Shown: positions 8,727 through 17,396 of the stretch, one piece after another | Layout of the letters: the number at the start of each line of letters is the position of its first letter | Position numbering within the stretch: the stretch's first letter is position 1 | NCBI GenBank assembly: GCA_902782305.1 | Contig: CACZMV010000020.1 | Span: forward strand, 1 to 64,000 | Length of the DNA: 64,000 nt | DNA from: an uncultured Prevotellaceae bacterium | GTDB lineage: Bacteria > Bacteroidota > Bacteroidia > Bacteroidales > Bacteroidaceae | Direction of reading: 5' to 3' | The notes under the pieces: generated by a model | What the model saw: the letters and a program-made list of their open reading frames with translations, nothing else | Told to the model about the DNA's origin: nothing | Database searches by the model: none | Position numbers and translations under genes: made by a program

Positions 8727-9281
8727 ATGAAGAAAAAGTTTATTTGCGCCGTTTGTGGTTACATCTACGAAGGCGATGCTGCTCCCGAGAAGTGTCCAAT
8801 CTGTAAGGCTCCTGCCTCCAAGTTCTCTGAACTGAAGGACGATGGCGAGACCACCTATGCAACCGTTCACCGCATTGGTGATGGCAAGCCCGAGGGTGTC
8901 AGCCAGGAGATGATTGAAGACCTGCGCAACCATTTCAATGGTGAGTGTGGCGAGGTTGGCATGTATCTGGCAATGTCTCGCCAGGCTGATCGTGAGGGCT
9001 ATCCCGAGATTGCCGAGGCTTTCAAACGCTATGCTTTCGAGGAGGCCGACCACGCATCAAAGTTTGCTGAGCTCTTGGGCGAGTGCGTTTGGGATACCAA
9101 GACCAATCTGGAGAAGCGCGCTGCTGCTGAGGCTGGTGCATGCGAGGATAAGTTCCGCATTGCCAAGAACGCCAAGGCTGCTGGTTTCGACGCTATTCAC
9201 GACACCGTTCACGAGATGGCTAAGGACGAGGCCCGTCACGGAGCAGGCTTTGCTGGACTGCTGAAGAGATATTTTAAGTAA
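8727..9281 (+). CDS. rbr: rubrerythrin (rubredoxin domain first)
   Basis: A 184-residue protein with a rubredoxin-type iron site at the N-terminus (C7xxC10 and C23xxC26), then a four-helix ferritin-like diiron domain with Glu/His ligands ('EVGMYL', 'FEEADH', 'DEARHG'). The order is the reverse of classical rubrerythrin and matches the 'reverse rubrerythrin' group, which reduces hydrogen peroxide in anaerobes using electrons from NADH via rubredoxin-type partners. Cytoplasmic oxidative-stress protection is the likely role. It has its own promoter and ends at a strong hairpin terminator whose 3' arm overlaps the next gene's start. Confidence 0.93.
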   Translation: MKKKFICAVCGYIYEGDAAPEKCPICKAPASKFSELKDDGETTYATVHRIGDGKPEGVSQEMIEDLRNHFNGECGEVGMYLAMSRQADREGYPEIAEAFKRYAFEEADHASKFAELLGECVWDTKTNLEKRAAAEAGACEDKFRIAKNAKAAGFDAIHDTVHEMAKDEARHGAGFAGLLKRYFK

Positions 9282-9327
9282 GCCTGACAATCCAGATATT
9301 CTGGAGAATCTAGGCAATAAATCGAGA

Positions 9328-9372
9328 AAAAGGCCGTTTTTATCATTGTATGATAAAGCGGCTTTTCTTTTT
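9328..9372 (+). terminator. terminator overlapping the next start codon
   Basis: AAAGGCCG pairs with CGGCTTT and TTTATCAT with ATGATAAA around the loop TGT, giving about 17 pairs with one bulge, followed by TTTTCTTTTT. It ends the rubrerythrin transcript. The ATG at 9350, start of the next gene, lies in the 3' arm. Confidence 0.8.
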
Positions 9373-10684
9373 AATAGCAACGGTAGCTGTGCTGCTGACG
9401 GCCTGTTCGGACAACGATTCGTTTACGAAAGACCCCAGCCAACGCCTGTCGTTCTCCAGTGATACTATCCGATTGGACACGCTGTTTTCGCAGGTGCCCT
9501 CAGTCACATATACTTTCTGGGTACATAACAACTCCAATGACGGATTGCGCATCACGGAAGCGCGTCTGGAGAATGGTAATCAGACGGGATTCCGTGTGAA
9601 TGTGGACGGTACGTTCCTGAATCCTGTGGGACGGAACTTTGAGGTGCGCAAGGGCGACAGCCTGAGGGTGTTCGTAGAGATCACCTCGTACGACACACAT
9701 AGTCTGGACCCCAAGTTGGTGGAAGACAACCTGATGCTGACGCTGGAGAGTGGAACGGTGCAGAAGGTGAACCTGCGAACCTATAGTTGGGATGCAGAGA
9801 AGGTGACCAATCTGGAGGTGACGGAGGACATGACCATCGAGTCAGAGAAACCGCTGGTGATTTATGGCGATGGCATTCACATAGCCAAAGATGCCACGCT
9901 GACACTGAGGAATACGCAACTCTTCTTCCACAGCGCGGCCGGCATATTAGTAGAGGGAAGGTTGGTGGCTGACAACTGTCTGTTGCGAGGCGACCGTCTG
10001 GACCACATGTTCGACAATTTGCCCTACGACCGTGTCAGTGGCCAGTGGATAGGCATTGATATTCTCTGCAATGCCACGGGCTGTTGGTTGACAAACACCG
10101 AGGTGCGCAATGCCTGGGATGGCATTTGGGCAGACAGCACGCAGGTAGTGCTGACTAACAGCGTGATACATAATTGCAGAGGTTATGCCCTTAATGCCCA
10201 TGATTCCAATGTGGTGCTCGACTATGTACAGTTGTCGAATGCCGAGAGAGACTGTCTGTTGCTCCAAGGATGCGAAGCCGTTGTTGACCATTGCACGCTA
10301 GCCCAGTTCTATCCGCTGGTCGGTGGCAGGGGATCTGCATTGCACTACGGACCTACAAAACGCGATATGACGCTGAATTGCAGGAATACGTTGGTGACAG
10401 GCTACGAGGACAATGTGGTGGTGAGTGACAAGAGTGATAAAGATAGTTTTGGCGTGCTGAGCTACCTTTTCGAGAACTGTCTGCTGAGAACTCCCGAGGT
10501 GAAGGACGAAGAGGCATCCTATGTAAACATTCTCTGGGAGACATCGAAGGACGAGTTTCAGGGCAAGCAACATTTTCTGACGTTTGACGAGGAGAATATG
10601 TACTATGACTTCACCATCAGCAAGGATTCGCCAGCATACGAAAGACTGATAGGAAGAGCTTTTGAAATGAGAAATGAGGAATGA
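9350..10684 (+). CDS. right-handed beta-helix lipoprotein
   Basis: A 444-residue lipoprotein: signal peptide with lipobox LTAC (Cys19). The middle and C-terminal part (from about residue 165) consists of repeated short strands with 'L.NTQ', 'L.NSVIHNC.GYALNA' and 'LDYVQLSNA' type turns, the pattern of right-handed parallel beta-helices that bind or cleave polysaccharide. No catalytic motif was recognised. The start must be ATG 9350, because the signal peptide begins there and no other start codon is available; this ATG is inside the rubrerythrin terminator stem, and no separate promoter was seen. The C-terminal MRNEE and the stop come from a heptamer repeat. wecB follows 45 nt later and may be co-transcribed. 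Confidence 0.85.
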   Translation: MIKRLFFLIATVAVLLTACSDNDSFTKDPSQRLSFSSDTIRLDTLFSQVPSVTYTFWVHNNSNDGLRITEARLENGNQTGFRVNVDGTFLNPVGRNFEVRKGDSLRVFVEITSYDTHSLDPKLVEDNLMLTLESGTVQKVNLRTYSWDAEKVTNLEVTEDMTIESEKPLVIYGDGIHIAKDATLTLRNTQLFFHSAAGILVEGRLVADNCLLRGDRLDHMFDNLPYDRVSGQWIGIDILCNATGCWLTNTEVRNAWDGIWADSTQVVLTNSVIHNCRGYALNAHDSNVVLDYVQLSNAERDCLLLQGCEAVVDHCTLAQFYPLVGGRGSALHYGPTKRDMTLNCRNTLVTGYEDNVVVSDKSDKDSFGVLSYLFENCLLRTPEVKDEEASYVNILWETSKDEFQGKQHFLTFDEENMYYDFTISKDSPAYERLIGRAFEMRNEE

Positions 10685-10699
10685 GGAATGAGAAATGAG
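10665..10699. repeat. AAATGAG heptamer repeat (5 units)
   Basis: Five tandem 7-bp units, AAATGAG or GAATGAG. The array supplies the last codons and stop of the lipoprotein gene and part of the spacer before wecB. A related array, with an inverted copy, lies at 18421-18582. Confidence 0.8.
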
Positions 10700-10729
10700 G
10701 ACTCGACCTTGGTCAAAGAATTTTGAGTG

Positions 10730-11776
10730 ATGAAACATATTTGTATATTTACGGGTGCACGACCCAACTTCGTGAAAGTGGCTCCGCTGATTAGAGCCAT
10801 TCAGCAGACGGAAGGTTGCTGCTATGAATTGGTGTATGCGGGTAGGGAAGACGACCCGACGTTGGAAGAAAGCCTGTTCAGCGACCTGCAGATGCCACGC
10901 CCTGACGTGTTCTTAGGCGTGGATTGTGAGAACCTGAACGAGCTGACGGGCAAGGTGATGAGCGAGTTTGATCGCTATCTGAACCAGCACGACACGAACA
11001 CCGTGATTGTGGTGGACGACTTGGCCTCGACGATGGCGGCAGCGATTGTGACGAAGAAGCACGGATTGCGCCTGGCTCACCTAGTGGCAGGCACGCGCTC
11101 GTTTGACATCAACATGCCTAAGGAGATTAACCGCTTGGTGATTGACGGATTGTCCGACCTGCTGTTTACGGCAGGCATCGGTTCGAGCAGTGTGGTAACG
11201 CGCGAAGGAGCCGAGATGCATAAAATATATATGGTGGGAAACATTCTGATGGACTCGTTGAGAGCGAACCACCAACGATGGACGAAACCTGCATGTGTAA
11301 CGACGGACGACTATCTGGTGTTCACGCTGAACCGCAAGGCACTGATTGCCGACGAGGAAAACCTGAACCGCATGCTGGACGCAATCGTGGAAACAGCAGG
11401 TGGCAGAACGGTGATTGCTCCGTTGAGAGGCAAGGCCAAGGAAATAGTAGAACGACATGGAGGCATACAGGTGGTGGAACCGCTGTCGTATCTGCAGTTC
11501 GGTTGGCTGACTGCTCATGCCAAGGGCATCATCACCGACTCAGGCAATGTGGCTGAGGAGGCTACGTTCAACAATGTGCCATGCATCACGCTGAACAGCT
11601 ATACGGAACACCAGGAAACGGTGAAGCTGGGTACGAACGTGCTGGTGGGCGAAGATGCCGGAAAACTGCGCGAAGCCATGCAGCAACTGAATCAAGGAGA
11701 ATGGAAACAGGCCCAGTTGCCCGACCGATGGGACGGCCGAACAGCGGAGCGTATCGTGAAAATATTAATGGAGTGA
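10730..11776 (+). CDS. wecB: UDP-N-acetylglucosamine 2-epimerase family protein, altered active site
   Basis: A 348-residue GT-B fold protein matching the non-hydrolysing UDP-GlcNAc 2-epimerase (WecB) over its length: N-terminal 'GARPNFVKVAPLIRA', middle 'MPKEINRL', and 'TDSGNVAEEA' in the UDP-binding half. The family makes UDP-ManNAc for envelope polysaccharides. Two normally invariant residues differ: the Glu of the HxEAGxR motif is Val119 (HLVAGTR), and the His of the TxHRxEN motif is Asn201 (TLNRKAL). An Asp is retained in VVDDLAS. Activity may therefore be changed or lost. Start: ATG 10730; a GTG at 10727 directly precedes it. Its stop abuts the convergent response-regulator stop with no base between. 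Confidence 0.85.
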   Translation: MKHICIFTGARPNFVKVAPLIRAIQQTEGCCYELVYAGREDDPTLEESLFSDLQMPRPDVFLGVDCENLNELTGKVMSEFDRYLNQHDTNTVIVVDDLASTMAAAIVTKKHGLRLAHLVAGTRSFDINMPKEINRLVIDGLSDLLFTAGIGSSSVVTREGAEMHKIYMVGNILMDSLRANHQRWTKPACVTTDDYLVFTLNRKALIADEENLNRMLDAIVETAGGRTVIAPLRGKAKEIVERHGGIQVVEPLSYLQFGWLTAHAKGIITDSGNVAEEATFNNVPCITLNSYTEHQETVKLGTNVLVGEDAGKLREAMQQLNQGEWKQAQLPDRWDGRTAERIVKILME

Positions 11777-12400
11777 TTATAAGATTCCCTCTTTGAGTAC
11801 GAGACTGACTAACTGGACGGTTTTCTTGACCCCGTATTTTGCCAACAGGCGCTTGCGATACCAGTTGACCGTTTCAATGCTGAGGTTCAGGTGCTCGGCA
11901 ATCTCTGAATTTGCCTGCCCCTCACATATCAACTGCAGGACGTTCCGTTCTACAGGCGTCAGAATAACGGCGCTTGCACTGCCTTGACGGATGATTTCCT
12001 CCACTTCCGCACTGATATATTGTTTGCCTTGGTAGACTGCGACGATGGCACAGAGAAGTTCGTCGATAGGCGAACTTTTTAGTATGTAGCCATTCACACC
12101 ACTATCCAATAATCGTTGGATGACGGCATACTCATCGTGGATGGTGAGCGCTAATATCTTGATTTTTGGATATTTCTCCTGCACCCATTTGCAAAAGACT
12201 GTTCCATCACCGTCGGGCATTGATATGTCGAGCAACAATACGTCAGGATGATGCTCCAACAAAGCTGCTTTACACTTGGCCAGTGTCGTGAATGTGCGAC
12301 TGACGTAGACCGTTTCACTTCGGTTAATGGCCTCTGTCAGTCCTTCGTTCAGCATGGTGTGGTCGTCTGCAATAAAGACATCAATGCGGTATTTCTTCAT
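11777..12400 (-). CDS. NarL/LuxR-family response regulator
   Basis: A 207-residue two-domain regulator. Receiver domain: acidic pair 'ADDH' (residues 11-14), phospho-acceptor Asp58 in LLLDIS, conserved Lys in 'YILKSS'. C-terminal LuxR-type helix-turn-helix: 'LTPVERNVLQLICEG' and 'IAEHLNLSIETVNWYRKRL'. Its ATG overlaps the histidine-kinase stop by 4 nt, so the pair is translationally coupled and very likely cognate. NarL-type proteins bind inverted repeats as dimers; two matching palindromes at 14305-14320 and 14345-14360 upstream of the kinase gene are candidate sites. Confidence 0.92.
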   Translation of the reverse strand: MKKYRIDVFIADDHTMLNEGLTEAINRSETVYVSRTFTTLAKCKAALLEHHPDVLLLDISMPDGDGTVFCKWVQEKYPKIKILALTIHDEYAVIQRLLDSGVNGYILKSSPIDELLCAIVAVYQGKQYISAEVEEIIRQGSASAVILTPVERNVLQLICEGQANSEIAEHLNLSIETVNWYRKRLLAKYGVKKTVQLVSLVLKEGIL

Positions 12401-14268
12401 AGTGGCAGTGTCACGTTTATTTCTGTTCCTTGTCCTTCGTTGGTAATGATGCGCAGTTCTCCATGGTAGGGTTCTATGCGCTCGCGTATGTTCTGCAGTC
12501 CCATCCCTTGGTGAGAGGTCTGGGGCAGTCCTTGTCCGTTGTCGCTCACAGTCAGTGTTGCCTGCTTTTGTTCCATCATCAGTTGTATGTCAATATGGCT
12601 GGCTTTGGAATGTTTTAGTGCATTGTTCACTAATTCGTAAGCACAACGGTAAAGTACCAATTCCTGTTCCTTGCTCATATCTGCTTGTCCTGTTGACTGG
12701 AACCGTGCGCCTGGAATACTGATGGAGAAGTCGCGCAGGGCTGATGTCAATCCGCTGCGCAACAATTCCTCAGGCATCAGATGGTGCGATACGCGACGCA
12801 GTTCCACAATGGTGTCATCCAGCAGATGCATCGCCCCGTCCTCTTTAGTCTCCAGTTTCAGTCGAAGCAGCGACAACATGCCGCCTAACGAGTCGTGCAG
12901 GTCGCGAGCCAGGATGTGACGCTCCTTGCTTTCCGTCTTCAGTGCTACTTTTGCTGCCAACAGTGCTTTTTTGCGTTGGTGCATAATAACGATTAGAATG
13001 CATCCGGCCACTAATGCGACGATTGCGAATCCTGCAGCAAGCAACAGCCAGCGATAGAGTGTACGCTCTTTGTCGAGGGCGGCAATCTGTGCCTCCTTTT
13101 TCTCCGTATCGTACAGCACCTGCATCTGCGAGAGTCCGCTTTGATAATGATCTGTGGCATAGCGGTTCAACACCTCATACATCTTATTAATATATAGGCA
13201 GGCCTTGTCCTTTTGCCCCAGTTGTGTGTAGATTTCAGCCAAGAGTCGATAGCAACTGGCATCAGCAGAGGTTGCCAACGAGTCAGGATGAATGGTGTGC
13301 AGAGCATAGTTGAGGGCTTGTTGCCACTGGTGCTCGGCCATTGCCAGCTCAGCACAGGCGGCATAGACGTCGCTTTGGTTTTCAAACCGCAGACTGTCGG
13401 CCAGCGATAGTGCTTTCTTCGCATATGTCTTGGCCAAGGGAAGATTCTCATGTCCTTTCATCAAGTTCAGGCGAACCATCGAAGCCAGCACCACTGGATA
13501 GTCTTCCTTCTCTTCCGACCGATGGGCGTGGTAGTAAGCATAGCATTTCTCTGCTGTGCGCCGTGCCTTTTCGTAATCGTCCTGGTCCTTGTATATCTTG
13601 ATGAGTCCTTTTCGCCCCAATGCCATCATCAGCGAGTCGCCTGACGCTTCGCTCTTCTTCAAAGCCATCTGGTAGTTGCGTTCAGCCTCCTGCAGGTTTC
13701 CCATTGTCAGGTAGAGCTCGCCGATATTATGATAGAGTATGGTCTGACTCTCCAACCAGTTATACTTTTCGAAAATGGGCAGTGCCAATTGGTAATAGTG
13801 GATGGCGAGGTTGTGTTTGTCCTGCAGATTATAGACGTTGCCGATGGCACCATACAGACAGGAGTAGCAATCGTCGATGTTCTCTTGTGTGTAGCGCTTG
13901 TCGTGCGACATGCTGTCCACGATAGCCAGTGCCCAGTTGAAATAGCGCAAGGCTTCGTCGAATTCTTCGCGGGCATAGTGCATCAGGCCAAATCGGCGCA
14001 GAATGTCCTGACGGACTCTCAGTCCGTTGCGCTTATAGCTCAACGCCAGTGCTTTCTTTCCATAATCAACAGTCTTCGCACTGTCAAAGGGCAACCAACC
14101 ACGCATCAGTTCGTCGTAAGCTCGCAGCAAGTCATCACCTTTGGGGGGATTTGCGCTTTTCAGCAATGCCTCCAGCGAGTCCACTTTGGCATTTCGATAA
14201 TCATTATAGGCCTTGCCGTAGAGGCAGACCGTTAATAGCAAGATGGTTAACGTTTTCCGTATGTTCAT
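12397..14268 (-). CDS. TPR-containing sensor histidine kinase
   Basis: A 623-residue kinase: N-terminal signal peptide, a periplasmic region (about residues 25-390) built of TPR-like helical repeats, one membrane helix (about 405-430), then HisKA_3 ('ARDLHDSLGGML', phospho-acceptor His458) and a HATPase_c domain ('ELVNNALKHSKA', 'SDNGQGLP', 'GMGLQNIRERI'). The TPR domain presumably senses an envelope protein or peptide. I start at ATG 14268 (MNIRKT), which gives a proper signal peptide; an upstream in-frame ATG at 14301 would precede the promoter's -7 box. With that box at 14277-14284 the message would be nearly leaderless. Divergent from the OmpA-like operon, and transcribed before its response regulator. 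Confidence 0.92.
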   Translation of the reverse strand: MNIRKTLTILLLTVCLYGKAYNDYRNAKVDSLEALLKSANPPKGDDLLRAYDELMRGWLPFDSAKTVDYGKKALALSYKRNGLRVRQDILRRFGLMHYAREEFDEALRYFNWALAIVDSMSHDKRYTQENIDDCYSCLYGAIGNVYNLQDKHNLAIHYYQLALPIFEKYNWLESQTILYHNIGELYLTMGNLQEAERNYQMALKKSEASGDSLMMALGRKGLIKIYKDQDDYEKARRTAEKCYAYYHAHRSEEKEDYPVVLASMVRLNLMKGHENLPLAKTYAKKALSLADSLRFENQSDVYAACAELAMAEHQWQQALNYALHTIHPDSLATSADASCYRLLAEIYTQLGQKDKACLYINKMYEVLNRYATDHYQSGLSQMQVLYDTEKKEAQIAALDKERTLYRWLLLAAGFAIVALVAGCILIVIMHQRKKALLAAKVALKTESKERHILARDLHDSLGGMLSLLRLKLETKEDGAMHLLDDTIVELRRVSHHLMPEELLRSGLTSALRDFSISIPGARFQSTGQADMSKEQELVLYRCAYELVNNALKHSKASHIDIQLMMEQKQATLTVSDNGQGLPQTSHQGMGLQNIRERIEPYHGELRIITNEGQGTEINVTLPL

Positions 14269-14276
14269 GATGAGTG

Positions 14277-14284
14277 CAAAGATA
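14277..14284 (-). promoter_or_regulatory. -7 box of the histidine-kinase operon
   Basis: Minus-strand TATCTTTG. No good TTG is found 19-21 bp upstream; instead the palindrome at 14305-14320 is centred about 28 bp upstream of the box, near -40, as expected for an activator-dependent promoter. Confidence 0.6.
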
Positions 14285-14304
14285 GTCAAATCTTTCCACA
14301 AATT

Positions 14305-14320
14305 CCACCCTTTTGGGGGG
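14305..14320. promoter_or_regulatory. palindromic operator candidate 1
   Basis: CCACCC-TTTT-GGGGGG, flanked by AATT on both sides to give an almost perfect 24-bp palindrome (14301-14324). It is one of two copies 40 bp apart between the kinase gene and the divergent OmpA-like operon, nearer the kinase promoter. Confidence 0.65.
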
Positions 14321-14344
14321 AATTTTAAACCATTTGTTATAATT

Positions 14345-14360
14345 CCACCCTTTTGGGTGG
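14345..14360. promoter_or_regulatory. palindromic operator candidate 2
   Basis: CCACCC-TTTT-GGGTGG, a perfect stem with a TTTT centre and the same 5' AATT flank as copy 1. Its centre is about 30 bp upstream of the plus-strand -7 box at 14383-14390, near -42, where class II activators bind. Confidence 0.65.
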
Positions 14361-14382
14361 CATAGTTTAGTGATAAAATGCC

Positions 14383-14390
14383 TAAATTTG
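14383..14390 (+). promoter_or_regulatory. -7 box of the OmpA-like operon
   Basis: TAAATTTG fits TAnnTTTG and lies 28 bp before the ATG at 14419. No well-spaced TTTG -33 element is present; the palindrome at 14345-14360 takes its place. Confidence 0.55.
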
Positions 14391-14418
14391 GAGGAAAGTT
14401 TTTAAAATTACTACAACT

Positions 14419-15699
14419 ATGAACATGAAACGATTACAAATTGCCTTTGCTTTGCTCTTTGCAATAAGCATGGGAGCCGATGCCCAAGGTTTTCTGAAGA
14501 AACTTAAGGATAAGGTGAAGGAAAAAGTGGAGAACAAAATTGAGAATAAGGTTGATAAAGTGGTTGACAGCGAGGTTGATGACTTGCTGGGCGATGGAAA
14601 GAAGTCTGAAACAAAGAAAGCAAATCAGCAGGATGTTGACGACCATTGGGGAAGTGAGCCTAAGGAGGATGCTCCGACTGCCGCAACATCAAGCGATTTC
14701 AAGCGTGGCTCTGTAGTGATGTTCCAAGATGATGTTACTGCCGAGCAAGTTGGTGAGTTTCCATCTAAATGGGACTTGATAGAAGGTTCTGCAGAAGTAA
14801 AAACGCTTGGTGGCAAGAAGGCTATAGAGGTTACTAATGGTGGTATCATTACTCCGTTGATTAAGGAGAAAGGTGCTTATCTGCCTGAGGAATTTACCAT
14901 TGAGTACGACTTTTATTATTGGAACAGAAGGGAGGATATAGGTCTTAACGACATCAAACTTTGCCTAGCCAATAAGGACGATCGTTCAGCGAATCCATTA
15001 TCTCCCAGCGACAATGCCTTCACATTGAAGCATAATGTCTGTGATGGATCCGATCACGGGTATGATTATAATAATGGAAGTTGGGGAGAAACGAAATCTG
15101 GTGGCTTCAATTATAAATTTACGCAGGGATGGCATCATGTGGCATTATCGTTCAATAAGCGTGCGTTGAAGGTTTACTTTGATGGTAATCGTGTTGTCAA
15201 TCTGCCAAGAGTTCAGCAGCCCACATGGTTCTGTTTCGAGGTTCCTGGTGATTATCACGACCTGACATTTATCCGCAATGTCGTTTTGGCCAAAGGTGCC
15301 GTTGCTCTTTACGACCGCAATGCTCAAAGCATGACTGCCGTTGAGAAGGCGATTGCTGAGACAGGTAAGTTTGTTACCAACAACATTTTGTTCAAGACAG
15401 GTAAGGCCGACTTGTTGCCAGAGTCAATGGCTGAGATTCAGAAAGTGGCCGACTACATGAAGAAGAATCCAACGGCCCGTTTCGAAGTGCAGGGACATAC
15501 GGACAACCAGGGCTCTGACAAGATTAACGACCCGCTCAGTCAGCAGCGCGCCGAGTCTGTCGTGAAGGCATTGGAGAGTCTGGGTGTCGATGCTTTCAAT
15601 CTGCGTGCTGTAGGCAAGGGTTCTCACGAACCTGTTGCCGACAACAAGACCGAGGCAGGCCGAGCTCAGAACCGTCGTGTGGAATTCATTAAAAAATAA
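14419..15699 (+). CDS. OmpA-family protein with N-terminal amphipathic helix and LamG-like domain
   Basis: A 426-residue secreted protein. Signal peptide ending in ADAQ; then a highly charged helix (about residues 24-65, KLKDKVKEKVENK type) predicted to be a coiled coil; a beta-sandwich region (about 95-295, 'HHVALSFNKRALKVYFDGN') resembling LamG/concanavalin-like domains; and a C-terminal OmpA peptidoglycan-binding domain ('FKTGKADLLPES', 'EVQGHTDNQG', 'NRRVEF'). It should tether something to the cell wall from the periplasm. The next gene shares its N-terminal helix. First gene of a three-gene operon divergent from the two-component system. ATG 14425 is an alternative start. Confidence 0.88.
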   Translation: MNMKRLQIAFALLFAISMGADAQGFLKKLKDKVKEKVENKIENKVDKVVDSEVDDLLGDGKKSETKKANQQDVDDHWGSEPKEDAPTAATSSDFKRGSVVMFQDDVTAEQVGEFPSKWDLIEGSAEVKTLGGKKAIEVTNGGIITPLIKEKGAYLPEEFTIEYDFYYWNRREDIGLNDIKLCLANKDDRSANPLSPSDNAFTLKHNVCDGSDHGYDYNNGSWGETKSGGFNYKFTQGWHHVALSFNKRALKVYFDGNRVVNLPRVQQPTWFCFEVPGDYHDLTFIRNVVLAKGAVALYDRNAQSMTAVEKAIAETGKFVTNNILFKTGKADLLPESMAEIQKVADYMKKNPTARFEVQGHTDNQGSDKINDPLSQQRAESVVKALESLGVDAFNLRAVGKGSHEPVADNKTEAGRAQNRRVEFIKK

Positions 15700-15715
15700 A
15701 TAAGGTATAGGTGCT

Positions 15716-17395
15716 ATGAAGAAAATCATGATGATGATGGCAGCTGTGATGCTGCTCAGTTCCGTTGATGCGAATGCTCAGGGTTTCCTGAAAAAGTTGA
15801 AGGATAAGGTCAAGGAAAAAGTAGAAAAGAAAATAGAAGATAAAGTAGACAAGACCGTTGACAGCGAGATGGACGGTCTGCTGGGTGATAGTGATTCTTC
15901 CTCAAAGGCCGCAAAGAGTAAGCGCAGCAGTCGCGACGACGACGGCGACAGCAACGAGTCGTCCAGTTCTCCAAAGATAACAGTAGCGCAGGGTAGTGAC
16001 ATCGTGCCCAAGCGCAAGACATCGACCATCGTATGGGACGGCACTGTTACTCCAAGTTCTGCATCCTCTGCCCAAGCTTTGATGCGCGAACTGCCTCCGT
16101 TGCCCTCAGCCGAGAAGATGGCGCGAAGCACGATGGAAGAGCGTGACGCCTACACTTTGAAGATTGCTGCTGTGGTGGCACGTGCCGAACAGTTACAAGC
16201 AGCCGCCCGTGAATGCTCTGACGCTGATATGGAGGCACTGCGCAATAAATGGGAGAACAAAATTCAGGATTTGTTCGGACTGACAAAAGAAGAGATGGCC
16301 ATTCTGAACGACGAGAATGCTCCGGAATCAAAGAAAGAGCCCATACAGCAAAAGATAATGATGAAAATCATGGGAGGCAACGTAGACATGAACGAGATGG
16401 AACGCTTTGAGAAGATGAGCGAGAAAGAGCAACAGGCATATATCAAGGCTCATCCTGAATTTGTGCAGAAGATGATGGATATGGGACAAAACGCAAGTAA
16501 TTTCAGCAAACAAGTACAGCAAATGACAGGTGGCATAAATACTTACGAGACCCAGATAGGACAGCTGATGGTGGATCATGTGAAGATGATGGAGAACGAG
16601 GCTAAGCACAGCTACGACGGCATTGCCCGTAAGTATGAAGGAAAATTGCAGAAACTATATAACCAGATATGTGCCACCAACGATGCTGCCAAGATCGATG
16701 CTTTGTATGCTGAGGCCGATGAATTGCTCTACAATTATCGCTTGGAAGCAGCCCAAGAGTATCGTGCTTCGTTGCAGCGCCAGATTCAGGAGAGCAAGAA
16801 GTTTGCTGCTGAGTTTGCTCGTCTGTCACGAGAGGTGGTGCAGAAAGGTGACTTGCCAGCATGTGCTGTTGCACGCACAGACCTCAATGCTGTTATCATG
16901 GCTGCTAACTTATTGGACGATGCTTACGACGAACTGCCGGAACTGGAGGCGTCGCCTGTCTGCAAGGAGACAATCTATGAATTGCAGAAAGGCTGGCAGT
17001 TCGGTTCCTGGGAGTGTCGCGGATATATCGGAGATGTCAGCGACTTCAAGACTCCTGGTTCCGACTGGCCTCTGCTGGCTTGGAACGATGATACGAATGA
17101 GTATGCCGTTGTAGAACGAGGTAAGTTCCGTAAGATTAACGAGAACGAACTGCAAGAAATTAATAAAAAGGCTGATGCTCGTCAAAAGAAGGGTGCCAAT
17201 ATGGGTAAAACTCCGCCTTACGGTGTTTTCAAGAGCCGTAGCGGAAAGCGTAAGGTGGAGTATAGTAAAACGGGCGAAATCATCATCAATGGTATGACAA
17301 ACTATGCACCGGTTGCTTTTACAGCCTATCCAGACCGCTTGGAATGGATTATCATAGACGGAAGCAAGATAGTGAAGTGTACGTATAAACTATAA
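15716..17395 (+). CDS. secreted coiled-coil protein sharing the OmpA neighbour's N-terminal module
   Basis: A 559-residue protein with a signal peptide ('SSVDANAQ') and then GFLKKLKDKVKEKVEKKI, almost identical to the start of the upstream OmpA-like protein; the shared stretch runs to about residue 60 ('LLGD'). A serine-rich linker follows, then a long helical region (about 120-390), and a C-terminal beta-rich part with lysine-rich turns ('GVFKSRSGKRKVEYS'). It lacks the OmpA domain. No family was recognised. The shared helix suggests both proteins bind one partner or each other. It lies 16 nt after the upstream stop and 1 nt before the next start. Confidence 0.85.
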   Translation: MKKIMMMMAAVMLLSSVDANAQGFLKKLKDKVKEKVEKKIEDKVDKTVDSEMDGLLGDSDSSSKAAKSKRSSRDDDGDSNESSSSPKITVAQGSDIVPKRKTSTIVWDGTVTPSSASSAQALMRELPPLPSAEKMARSTMEERDAYTLKIAAVVARAEQLQAAARECSDADMEALRNKWENKIQDLFGLTKEEMAILNDENAPESKKEPIQQKIMMKIMGGNVDMNEMERFEKMSEKEQQAYIKAHPEFVQKMMDMGQNASNFSKQVQQMTGGINTYETQIGQLMVDHVKMMENEAKHSYDGIARKYEGKLQKLYNQICATNDAAKIDALYAEADELLYNYRLEAAQEYRASLQRQIQESKKFAAEFARLSREVVQKGDLPACAVARTDLNAVIMAANLLDDAYDELPELEASPVCKETIYELQKGWQFGSWECRGYIGDVSDFKTPGSDWPLLAWNDDTNEYAVVERGKFRKINENELQEINKKADARQKKGANMGKTPPYGVFKSRSGKRKVEYSKTGEIIINGMTNYAPVAFTAYPDRLEWIIIDGSKIVKCTYKL

Positions 17396-17396
17396 G

